A stretch of 64,000 nt of DNA from Candidatus Obscuribacterales bacterium (GTDB taxonomy: Bacteria > Cyanobacteriota > Vampirovibrionia > Obscuribacterales > Obscuribacteraceae): positions 1 through 64,000 of the forward strand of contig JAIETF010000005.1 in NCBI GenBank assembly GCA_019745415.1, in the 5' to 3' direction. Below the pieces are notes generated by a model, which saw nothing but the letters and a program-made list of their open reading frames with translations, searched no databases and was not told where the DNA came from. A program made the position numbers and the translations under genes. Positions 36,116 to 43,503 of this stretch are shown one piece after another. Each line of letters opens with the position of its first letter. The stretch's first letter is position 1.

Positions 36116-36343
36116 ATGCACGACGCGATTTGGTTTCTAGCCCTGATTGGGGTGTATTTTGCTCTTCAGCTCTGGATTTTGCCCAAGATGGGCATCGCCA
36201 CCTGAATGTCGAAGAGCTGTTCGGTCGAACAGCAAGGAAAAAAAGAAAAGAATTCTCAGTCAAAGCAAGGCAGCCCAGAGAGTTTAGCGAAGAGCGCTGA
36301 AACTTTGGGGAAAGAGGGAGAGGTGTTCGAGAAAAGACCATAA
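36116..36343 (+). CDS. Candidate small membrane selenoprotein with in-frame TGA (Sec) at codon 30
   Basis: From ATG 36116 the frame reads MHDAIWFLALIGVYFALQLW, then ILPKMGIAT, TGA (36203-36205) and MSKSCSVEQQGKKRKEF, ending at TAA 36341-36343 (75 codons). An upstream in-frame ATG at 36104 would add MSNS. The first 24 residues are one membrane helix; the TGA lies at its cytoplasmic edge in the motif LPKxGIxT-U-MSxSC, giving Sec30 and Cys35. After the TGA the text is clearly protein-like, hydrophilic and lysine-rich. A 7-bp hairpin with a GGTC loop begins 11 nt after the TGA, and a terminator encloses the TAA. I recall small proteins of similar shape with Cys at this place, but cannot verify it. 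The alternative is two tiny ORFs joined as TGAATG. Confidence 0.72.
36216..36233 (+). promoter_or_regulatory. SECIS-like hairpin downstream of the in-frame TGA
   Basis: GCTGTTC (36216-36222) pairs perfectly with GAACAGC (36227-36233) around the loop GGTC (36223-36226). The loop begins 17 nt after the TGA. Bacterial SECIS elements are short stem-loops directly after the UGA whose apical loop, with a G in its first two positions, sits 16-37 nt away; the E. coli fdhF loop also contains GGUC. Confidence 0.65.
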
Positions 36344-36366
36344 ATTAGTCTTTCTCGAGTTTTATC
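36327..36366 (+). terminator. Intrinsic terminator enclosing the stop of the selenoprotein candidate
   Basis: TCGAGAAAAGAC (36327-36338) pairs with GTCTTTCTCGA (36348-36358) with a single bulged A, followed by GTTTTATCTTT. The TAA stop lies in the loop. It supports a plus-strand transcript that ends here, beyond the TGA. Confidence 0.65.
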
Positions 36367-36393
36367 TTTCTATCTGCTATCAGTTATTGCCGC

Positions 36394-37746
36394 TTAGTCA
36401 GGGGCTTTCGGCAGTTCGAACCAGAAATTAGAGCCGGCTCCCTGGTGGCTGATTACCCCCATGTTGCCGCCGTGCTTCTCGACTATTTGTCTTGCGGCAA
36501 GAATTGTGCCTGCACCACCTTCGCCGGTGACTGTGGGCTGTCTGAGCGGGTCAAAGAGAGCGTCTTTCTGATCTTCGGTCATGCCAGGTCCACGGTCGAT
36601 TATTTCTACTCTGGCTTTGTTGCCGGCATCAATCACTTGCACTCTCACCTTGCTGCCTTGCGGTGAAAAGCGAACGGCATTGGCAAAGAGAGTCATTACC
36701 ACGGTCATTAGCTTCTCTTCGTCGACCATAACGGCTAGTTCGGGACCGTTTATCTCTAAGACAAGCTCTTTCTCTCTGATTTCATAGAGCATAGCCATGA
36801 GGGCTTGCTGCAAGAGAGCCATAATATTATTAGGCGCCACATCAAGGGCGAATGTGCCCGATTGCAGCTTGTTTACCTCTAGAATGCTTTCGATTGCGGC
36901 AAGCATTTCATGAATATCTTTGAGAATGGTTTCGGCGCGTCTTTTCCCTTGTTCGTTCAAGTTGCCGTGCACACCTTCCAGAGTTAGTTCGATGTGCATC
37001 ATTATGGCTGCAAGCGGGGCTTTCAGCTGCACTTGCACACTGTCGATGAATTTTTGACGCATGCGCTGCAGTTCAAAACGCTCTGTGGTATTAATGACGG
37101 TGCCAAGGTACATTGGTAGTCCGCCTATATTGACGCGCTTTAGCGAGAATTCGATTGGTATCTCGCGCTCTTTGGCTGTTAATACCCGCATCTGGGTCTT
37201 CTTGTCTATATAGGCGGCAAAAGCTGAGTCACCACTGGCTCCTACCCTTACATCCATAGGAAAAACGGTTCTGATCAGTCTTTCTGAAAGTCCGAGCGCT
37301 CCAGTTTCCATGAGATTTTCGAGGAATTTGTTGGCGAAGTCGATTTTGCCGTCTACGCTGGCAAGAAACAGCCCCATAGGTATACTTTCCATGAGAAAAC
37401 GCATTGTCTCTCTGGCTTCTTTGAATGGGTCTTCACCGCTTTTCGGCTTAATATGGTCTTGCGCCACCATAAGCATGGCATTGTCCATATCGGACCATTG
37501 AGCCGTCCAGTACATGGGAACAACTATAGAATCACGTCTTACCACCCGGCATTCGAACTGGGTCGGTTGTTTCATGAAAGTTGCCGAGAGCAGCGCCTGC
37601 TGAGCCGACATCATGTCTTCCGGGTAAAGTATGTCGAAGATGGAGCGCCCAACCAGTTCGTCGGCAGACAGCTTCCAGGCTTCAAACGAGTTCTGGCTGA
37701 TGCTGAGTACTTTTCCGTTACCGTCTACCGAGGCAATGACTTCCAT
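36394..37746 (-). CDS. PAS-domain sensor kinase lacking the phospho-acceptor histidine
   Basis: Two PAS domains (about 1-100 and 115-222) precede a dimerisation region and HATPase_c domain. The N box has Asn356 in LFANAVRF, the G1 box is DRGPG (384-388) and G2 is GEGGAGTILAA. Where the H box should read F-x-x-x-V-S-H-E-L-R-T-P-L the protein has FIDSVQVQLKAPL (233-245), placing Val239 at the histidine. The ATP site looks intact, so it may bind ATP, regulate another kinase or use an unusual site. No TM segment is present. It is the last gene of a minus-strand series, 104 bp after the HD-like gene. Confidence 0.88.
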   Translation of the reverse strand: MEVIASVDGNGKVLSISQNSFEAWKLSADELVGRSIFDILYPEDMMSAQQALLSATFMKQPTQFECRVVRRDSIVVPMYWTAQWSDMDNAMLMVAQDHIKPKSGEDPFKEARETMRFLMESIPMGLFLASVDGKIDFANKFLENLMETGALGLSERLIRTVFPMDVRVGASGDSAFAAYIDKKTQMRVLTAKEREIPIEFSLKRVNIGGLPMYLGTVINTTERFELQRMRQKFIDSVQVQLKAPLAAIMMHIELTLEGVHGNLNEQGKRRAETILKDIHEMLAAIESILEVNKLQSGTFALDVAPNNIMALLQQALMAMLYEIREKELVLEINGPELAVMVDEEKLMTVVMTLFANAVRFSPQGSKVRVQVIDAGNKARVEIIDRGPGMTEDQKDALFDPLRQPTVTGEGGAGTILAARQIVEKHGGNMGVISHQGAGSNFWFELPKAPD

Positions 37747-37850
37747 TGTATTTTTTGCTTTTCGTTACTAAGTAAGCAATTAAATGCGCTGTGGCAAATG
37801 CTACCACCCGGCTTAATAAGCGGTCAATAACGATCTACAACGATGCTTGT

Positions 37851-39440
37851 CTAGCAGAAAAACCACTGTTCGGCGCGCAAAAGTTCTACGGCTATTTCCC
37901 TGATTCTAAGGGCAAAGGCAAATTGCCTCTGTTCTAATTCGGTGAGGCTGGACATAAGCAACTCGCCTTTTTGATCGCGAAGGGGGTAGCGCAAAGGGGT
38001 ATTCCAGAAAGGCAGGCGTCCTGGTCCCGGTTCCGATTGGCTTGGCTCTCTTTCGCAAAATGGTATATCGCCGAATTCTTCTTGCCAGTCGGCCAGAATC
38101 TGTCCTACCTTTTCAACTGCCTTTTCTAATATTCGGTGTCCTTCTTCCGAGGTGTAGCCGGCGTCTCTTTCAAAGATGTCCGGATTCTTCATCTTGGCTC
38201 TTTCCATCGCCTGTCTGACCATTTCTTCGCCGTTAATTTCGGTCTTATTTTCTCTCGGTCCCACTGTGATATTGGCAAAGAGCTCGGTCATGATGCGCAA
38301 AACTCGCGTTACAGCAAGATGTGTGCGCCTAATTCCGTTCAGCGCTAAGGTGCGTACTTCGGGCAGCAAAATCTTGTAGCTGTCGCTAAAGCTGGCCATA
38401 GCCGATTCGAGAGAATCATAGATGGTTGGGTCTTCAAAATAAGCTTCGGTGGATGGACCTCTGATCAGCGCTATCTTGGCAAAGCCATCGGGATTATTGT
38501 AATTAATCGAATGATCGCCGGCAATGAGGGCGTGGGCGATCACCGAGTCGCGTACATCTGGATGCGGCACATACCAGTCTTCTATTTCGATAGCCGAGAG
38601 CATCTCTCTTTCTTCTTCAGTAAATTTGATGGTAAGCAGATCTTCGCTGAGATGTTCTTTCTGATAGGGGAGTCTGATTTTGCTGTAAATGGAAACGACC
38701 CGCCTGTTGAGCTTGTTCTTTGCCTGTTCCATGGTATTGCCGCGGGCAATGAGGCGATCAAAGGGCTCTAGATCAAATTTACGACATAGCAGAACGGCTA
38801 CGGTGCGGGCCATAAATTCAGGAGGCGCTATTTGATGCTGTTTTACAGCCAGGACAATGCGTTCAACTATTTTTATTTCTTCTGGATTTTCGGGGTCGAA
38901 GAAATAAGAAAGAACCTGGGCGGCAGCTTGGGCCCCATGCACATTGTGGACGATGAAATTGCCGCGGTTTTTGACCGCATCTGAGAAGATGGAGGCGATC
39001 ATTGCGTCTCGCGCTTCCTGCGGACTGAGCTCTAAGATACGACAAGCTTCCAAAACCTGGTCTAATTCGCCGCGGGTGTGCTTCCAATTCATATTCCATT
39101 GGTAGCCGCCGCCGCCAGCTTGGCAATCGGCGTCTTCAAGCTTTAGATAAGCTTCGCGCACCAGGGCTAGGCAATGCCAGATCAAATCTTTGTCTGCCCG
39201 GCTTAAGTCTTCCGCTTCGATTTTGGCATAGGTATTTGTAACTTTGCCGTCGGTGCCGAGTACCGGCACTTCTGCTAGGTCTTCACGCAATGAAGCGAGG
39301 GCAGTTTCTTCATTTTCGAGGGGCGGAAAAAGTTCTTTCCAGCGACCAAAGCCGGAAAGCTCCAGTAAGCGTTGTTTACCGGTTTGCTCAGCACCAGTTT
39401 TGTTGGCACCAGTTTGTTTTGTAGCTTCGGCTTCCGACAC
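37851..39440 (-). CDS. Putative HD-like metal-dependent hydrolase domain protein
   Basis: I do not recognise the full 529-residue protein. Its middle part has an HD-domain-like rhythm: DAMIASIFSDAVKNRGNFIVHNVHGAQAAAQVL near residue 165, VERIVLAVKQHQIAPPEF near 205, and HPDVRDSVIAHALIAGDHSINYNNPDG near 310. The histidine spacing is not canonical, so the hydrolase call is tentative. It is soluble and probably cytoplasmic. The start is GTG with AGGTTGGG upstream. It follows the glycosyltransferase gene by 30 bp on the same strand and may be in its operon. Confidence 0.6.
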   Translation of the reverse strand: MSEAEATKQTGANKTGAEQTGKQRLLELSGFGRWKELFPPLENEETALASLREDLAEVPVLGTDGKVTNTYAKIEAEDLSRADKDLIWHCLALVREAYLKLEDADCQAGGGGYQWNMNWKHTRGELDQVLEACRILELSPQEARDAMIASIFSDAVKNRGNFIVHNVHGAQAAAQVLSYFFDPENPEEIKIVERIVLAVKQHQIAPPEFMARTVAVLLCRKFDLEPFDRLIARGNTMEQAKNKLNRRVVSIYSKIRLPYQKEHLSEDLLTIKFTEEEREMLSAIEIEDWYVPHPDVRDSVIAHALIAGDHSINYNNPDGFAKIALIRGPSTEAYFEDPTIYDSLESAMASFSDSYKILLPEVRTLALNGIRRTHLAVTRVLRIMTELFANITVGPRENKTEINGEEMVRQAMERAKMKNPDIFERDAGYTSEEGHRILEKAVEKVGQILADWQEEFGDIPFCEREPSQSEPGPGRLPFWNTPLRYPLRDQKGELLMSSLTELEQRQFAFALRIREIAVELLRAEQWFFC

Positions 39441-39470
39441 GACCCAACCTGTCTATATTGAAGTTAGCTA

Positions 39471-40967
39471 TTATCGCACGGACCGCACCGGCAAGAACAC
39501 GTCCTGGCACTCCCCGTTTCCGTTAATTTGCCCGGCGAAGCGGTAGTTTTCCCGCAGGGCGCCTTTCAGTTTGGCACTCCATTGCATGGCATTTCTTGTA
39601 CCGTCTAGCTCTCTGTGGTTCATGACTACTGCCGCATATTGGCAACGCTTGAGCTTTTCGGTCATTTGCTCGGCTTGCTTGCCGTCTCTACCAAGCACTT
39701 GAATGAAGGTGGTTATGTCCACCGGTTCGCTTTCCGCGGCGAAAAGCACTCCGTAGCCGCCGTCTTCGGCAAGAATACTTTTGCCTGTCACCAGGCCTCG
39801 AAATCTTTCAAGGCTTATCGGCTTGTCAAGATGGGGCTTGTCTGAGAGCTTGTTGGGGTTGAACTGTGAGTAAGCCAAAAATGACAAAATCAAGGCTGAA
39901 ATGATATTGGTGCAGACCGTTGCTGTCTTGTAGAGTTTGCCGCTTAAGCTGGTGCTCTCTATAGAGCAGTCGAGTGCTTGGGCGATGAGGAGAGGCAGTG
40001 GGACCAAAGCAATAAGGAAATGATTGACGTTGGAGTATTCGGTACCGGCAGTATAAAGAGTGACAGGTAGGCTGGTGAGCAGAAGCAGCACGGCAAGAAC
40101 TAAATTGTGGCTCTTCGCCTTGTCTTTCATAATTATGAGTGGAGCCAAGAGAGCCATTGAAAATTTGGGCAAGTCGCCGAACATCAGGGCGAGGCGATCA
40201 AGCAAATATTGCCATTGAAAAGGCATATGAGAGGCAAAACGCATATGGGCAATGAAACCGCCGGCGGTGGCTAATTGGCTGATGCCTATCTGGGCGGCCA
40301 GGCTAAGGGTGAATGTGCCGGCCATGATCGCGCATGCTCTCCAGTTCTTTTGCAGCAAGAGAAACAGGCAGAGTGAGGGGGCAAACAAGGCCGAGGGCTG
40401 CTTCGTCATCGTCGCTAAACTAAGAGCAACGGCGCTCAAAATTAGATTCCGAGTTTGTTGCCAGCCGGCAAAGAAATAGAGTGAAATAACGGTCAGGCAA
40501 AGCGACAATTCATCAACCCGTGCTTTTGCCGACCAGAGCCAGACCGCCATAAAACTCATAAAAAGCGCGCTGCCTGTCATCGCGCTAATTTTTGAGAGTT
40601 TGAGACGGCGCAAGAATAGGTAATAAAAGAGGGCTGAGCCTAAGGCCGTTAATACAGAAAAAAGTCTGGATAGTCTGTACCCCTCTGAAAAATACATGAG
40701 GGGGGCTGTGAAGAGAAAATAGACGGGCGGATAAATAATGACGGCAAACGGACTTCTACTAAGACTTTCTAAGGGATAAGGATTATGCCCGTGAAAGATG
40801 CGACTGGCCGCCCAGAGGCAAGGACCTTCGTATTCGATGGCCATCTCGTTTTGCAGAGCGTAATTGCTGTAGAGAAAATAAGAAAAGAGAAGTCCCGCTG
40901 AAAGCAGAACCAAGCTCGCCACCAAATACGGTGAACTTAAATGCTTTGTCCGTTCTTGAGAACCCAA
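39471..40967 (-). CDS. Polytopic membrane glycosyltransferase (GT-C, GT87/DUF2029-like)
   Basis: The 498-residue protein has about eleven hydrophobic segments. The first loop reads EGPCLWAASRIFHGHNPYP and contains acidic residues as expected for the GT-C catalytic site, followed by SPFAVIIYPPVYFLFTAPLMY. The fold and size fit polyprenyl-phosphate-sugar-dependent transferases such as GT87 mannosyltransferases or ArnT-like enzymes. The C-terminal 110 residues are extracytoplasmic. The TTG start is supported by AGGAG 7 nt upstream. It overlaps the end of the epimerase gene by 31 bp, so they are surely cotranscribed. Confidence 0.8.
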   Translation of the reverse strand: MGSQERTKHLSSPYLVASLVLLSAGLLFSYFLYSNYALQNEMAIEYEGPCLWAASRIFHGHNPYPLESLSRSPFAVIIYPPVYFLFTAPLMYFSEGYRLSRLFSVLTALGSALFYYLFLRRLKLSKISAMTGSALFMSFMAVWLWSAKARVDELSLCLTVISLYFFAGWQQTRNLILSAVALSLATMTKQPSALFAPSLCLFLLLQKNWRACAIMAGTFTLSLAAQIGISQLATAGGFIAHMRFASHMPFQWQYLLDRLALMFGDLPKFSMALLAPLIIMKDKAKSHNLVLAVLLLLTSLPVTLYTAGTEYSNVNHFLIALVPLPLLIAQALDCSIESTSLSGKLYKTATVCTNIISALILSFLAYSQFNPNKLSDKPHLDKPISLERFRGLVTGKSILAEDGGYGVLFAAESEPVDITTFIQVLGRDGKQAEQMTEKLKRCQYAAVVMNHRELDGTRNAMQWSAKLKGALRENYRFAGQINGNGECQDVFLPVRSVR

Positions 40968-42013
40968 TCTATACTCCTGCGCATACCTTCTTCCAATGCG
41001 ATGGTTGGCTTATAGCCAAGTTCCTTTTCCGCCAGGGCAACAGAGCAAGCAATATTCTTATTCATTTCTGATAGAACATGAAACTTTTGGTGATAGAGAC
41101 CCAAGCTTTGCAAGGTGGCATCTATGCCTAAAGCTACTTCTGAGGCTAGATTCGGCAGATGCATTCTAGTGCCTTTGCACTTTATATTGAAATCCTGGCT
41201 GAGCACCTTCTCGATAGTGTCGACAATGAAGTTCATTTTATAGGGCTCCTTGTCTGCAATCCAATAGGTCCGCCCGGCTGCTTGTTGTACTTCCCGGCAA
41301 AGCAAAAGACCCTGGCATATGTTGTCTACATAAGCCATCGATCTGAGATTTTCGCCTGAACCGACTATGGGGGCTTTACCGTTTTTGACCATGGTGAAAA
41401 AGAGAGTCTGCCGTGCCGGTTGACCGATACCATAGAACCACGGTGGACGAATAATGACAGTCTCCAGCTTTCCTTCGCGCCCGGCTTGATTGACTAGGTC
41501 TTCGGCCAGTTTCTTGCTTTTGCCGTAATTCATATAGGGGTTGTACTGGCTATTTTCGTCGAAGACTGTGTTGCCGGCCTCGGCTACGCCAATAGGCGAA
41601 TTGGAAGAAACATGGATGAAGCGTTTGACGCCCTGCTTCTTTGCCTCTTCCAGCATTCTTCTTGTGCCTTCCACATTAACGTCATAAAACTCTTTGACGC
41701 CGCGACTGGGGTGTATAACGCCGGCCACATGAAAGACGGTTGCGCCTTCTGCATTTTTGAATAGCTGATGCAGATTATGACCCTGCGGATCGGTCACGGC
41801 AAGATCTCCCTTTACCAGCTCAAGTTTTCCATCCGCCTGTTTAACAAGCTCTTTTAGTTTGCCGTCTTCTATCAGGTTGGGTAAGCAGAGGGCGCGCACT
41901 TTCTCGCTCTTCACCTCTTTCAGTGTCTCTACTTCCGGCATACCGGTAAGCAAGGTCTCTAAGAGCCTGTTACCGAGCCATCCGGGAGTGCCTGTGACGA
42001 TAGCGAGGCTCAT
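40937..42013 (-). CDS. NAD-dependent epimerase/dehydratase (3-beta-HSD-like extended SDR)
   Basis: The start at 42013 is preferred over the ATG at 42019 because AAGGAG lies 7 nt before it and only 1 nt before the other. The N-terminal Rossmann motif is TGTPGWLGN (7-15). HVSSNSPIGVAE carries the catalytic Ser and YMNYGKSKKLAE the YxxxK pair. Similarity is greatest to the 3-beta-hydroxysteroid dehydrogenase-like branch that includes lipid and olefin pathway enzymes. It lies directly after the GMC oxidoreductase (2-nt gap) and before the glycosyltransferase, which suggests joint action on a lipid or isoprenoid-like substrate. Confidence 0.88.
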   Translation of the reverse strand: MSLAIVTGTPGWLGNRLLETLLTGMPEVETLKEVKSEKVRALCLPNLIEDGKLKELVKQADGKLELVKGDLAVTDPQGHNLHQLFKNAEGATVFHVAGVIHPSRGVKEFYDVNVEGTRRMLEEAKKQGVKRFIHVSSNSPIGVAEAGNTVFDENSQYNPYMNYGKSKKLAEDLVNQAGREGKLETVIIRPPWFYGIGQPARQTLFFTMVKNGKAPIVGSGENLRSMAYVDNICQGLLLCREVQQAAGRTYWIADKEPYKMNFIVDTIEKVLSQDFNIKCKGTRMHLPNLASEVALGIDATLQSLGLYHQKFHVLSEMNKNIACSVALAEKELGYKPTIALEEGMRRSIDWVLKNGQSI

Positions 42014-42015
42014 TC

Positions 42016-43503
42016 TCATTCTCCTTTTGCTTGTCGATGTTCTACAAAGTTGAGAGCATTGCGTCTGGCTATTGCCATTATTGTGCCTTGCGGGTTAATC
42101 CCGGGTGAATCAGGCAGCATACTGGCATCGGCAAGAAAGAGATTATTAAAGCCGTGTACTTTCCCAAAAGAATCGGCGGCGCATCTTTCGGGGCGTTCAC
42201 CAATTGGGCAGGTGGAAAAACCGTGCACGGTGGTCAGGCTGAGGGCTGCTCTTGGTAGGCTTTCGTCCAGCCATCTCACCGCTTCCAGTTCGGCGTTTAT
42301 TTTGGGCAATCCAAAGACGCAGGGGTAGACTTCTTTGGCACCCGCTCTCAAAAGCAAGGTGGAAAGTCGAGCCAGACCCTGGCTAAGGTGCCTGATATCG
42401 ACGTCTGAAAGTTCATATTTTAGTTTAGCCTCGCCGTCGGAACTGAGGGAAGGGCGAACGGTACCATGACCGGTGCCGCGCACGCCAACATAGTAGCTGG
42501 CCATATTGCGATACTGCCTAATCGATTTTGAAGTTTCCAACCAATTATCAGCGAGGTTCACCGAGAGGTGCCCGACCGAAAAGAAAGAGCCGCCCATTGA
42601 AATATCCGGCCAAAATTCTTTCACCTGCAAAAGGGGCATTACTGAGTTTTGGGCGTTGATTTCTTCATCGAACAAAGCAGTAACTTTGAGCATCGGATGA
42701 ATCTGGAAGGTGTCGCCGATGTGCTCTCTGATACCACTCTTGCGCAATAGCGCTGGAGTTTGGGTTGGACCAGCGCAAACAAAGATATGATCTGCATCGA
42801 TTCTAACCAGGGCGGCGCTGCCGTCCGGACCTACAACATCAGCAAGGACACCGGTGGCTTTGCCGCCGCTTTTCAATATTAGTTTGACTTTGGCGCCGGT
42901 TAAAAAACGTGCTCCCTTCGCCTCTGCCTGTGGGATGAGAGAGACGCTTACGCCTTGCTTGGCGCCTTTCGGGCAGCCGGTGGCGCAGGCATTGGTATTG
43001 ACGCATCCGGAAGCCGCTCTCTTCACCTCTTGCGAAGACCAGCGCATGGCCTCTATGCCCCGGTGAAAGACTTGGGTCGATTTTGGCCATTCTCCATTTC
43101 GACCCTGCACCAAGAGCTTCTCCTCGGCCCAGTCGAAATGCTCTTCCAGGCTTTCCAGGCTGAAATCATGTAAGCCGAAGCGGGCTTGCCAGCGCAATAG
43201 GAATTCGGGTGGTAGACGATGCCAAAAACCTGAATTAATCTCGGTGCTGCCGCCTAGGCAACGTCCTTCTACATAGCCGATGGGCACACTGCCCATTATT
43301 GGCATCATGCCGCGGTTTCTATAAAGCAGATTCATTGCTTTGGTCGGTGGCTGACCATAACTATCCAGCGTATGCCTTTGCCCTTCTTCTAATACAAGCA
43401 CTTCAAAGCCGTGCTCGGCTAAAGTATAGGCCACGGTAGCACCGCCGGCGCCACTACCGATGATCAAAACTTGTTCTCGTCTTTTCTCTTGTATGTCGCT
43501 CAT
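42016..43503 (-). CDS. GMC-family FAD-dependent oxidoreductase
   Basis: The FAD-binding motif GSGAGGATVAYTLAEHGFEVLVLEEG starts at residue 16. GGSTEINSGFWHRLP is the GMC signature region. The C-terminal motif HGFSTCPIGERPERCAAD...LFLADASMLPDSPGINPQGTIMAIARRNA carries the catalytic-region residues. It resembles cholesterol-oxidase-type and long-chain alcohol oxidases, enzymes of large hydrophobic alcohols. The gene overlaps the upstream flippase-like gene by ATGA. Members of this group often carry a small helical N-terminal domain; here such a domain seems to be at the C-terminus of the preceding gene's product instead. Confidence 0.9.
   Translation of the reverse strand: MSDIQEKRREQVLIIGSGAGGATVAYTLAEHGFEVLVLEEGQRHTLDSYGQPPTKAMNLLYRNRGMMPIMGSVPIGYVEGRCLGGSTEINSGFWHRLPPEFLLRWQARFGLHDFSLESLEEHFDWAEEKLLVQGRNGEWPKSTQVFHRGIEAMRWSSQEVKRAASGCVNTNACATGCPKGAKQGVSVSLIPQAEAKGARFLTGAKVKLILKSGGKATGVLADVVGPDGSAALVRIDADHIFVCAGPTQTPALLRKSGIREHIGDTFQIHPMLKVTALFDEEINAQNSVMPLLQVKEFWPDISMGGSFFSVGHLSVNLADNWLETSKSIRQYRNMASYYVGVRGTGHGTVRPSLSSDGEAKLKYELSDVDIRHLSQGLARLSTLLLRAGAKEVYPCVFGLPKINAELEAVRWLDESLPRAALSLTTVHGFSTCPIGERPERCAADSFGKVHGFNNLFLADASMLPDSPGINPQGTIMAIARRNALNFVEHRQAKGE

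Noticed and set aside
36203-36208. TGAATG as a simple stop-start junction of two tiny genes
   Set aside because: Kept as the alternative, but neither piece is convincing alone, and the hairpin and terminator positions favour read-through.
36114-36341. 75-codon minus-strand ORF
   Set aside because: It is exactly opposite the TGA-containing gene. Its protein (many Ser, Pro, Arg) looks like an antisense shadow, and it lacks a ribosome-binding site.
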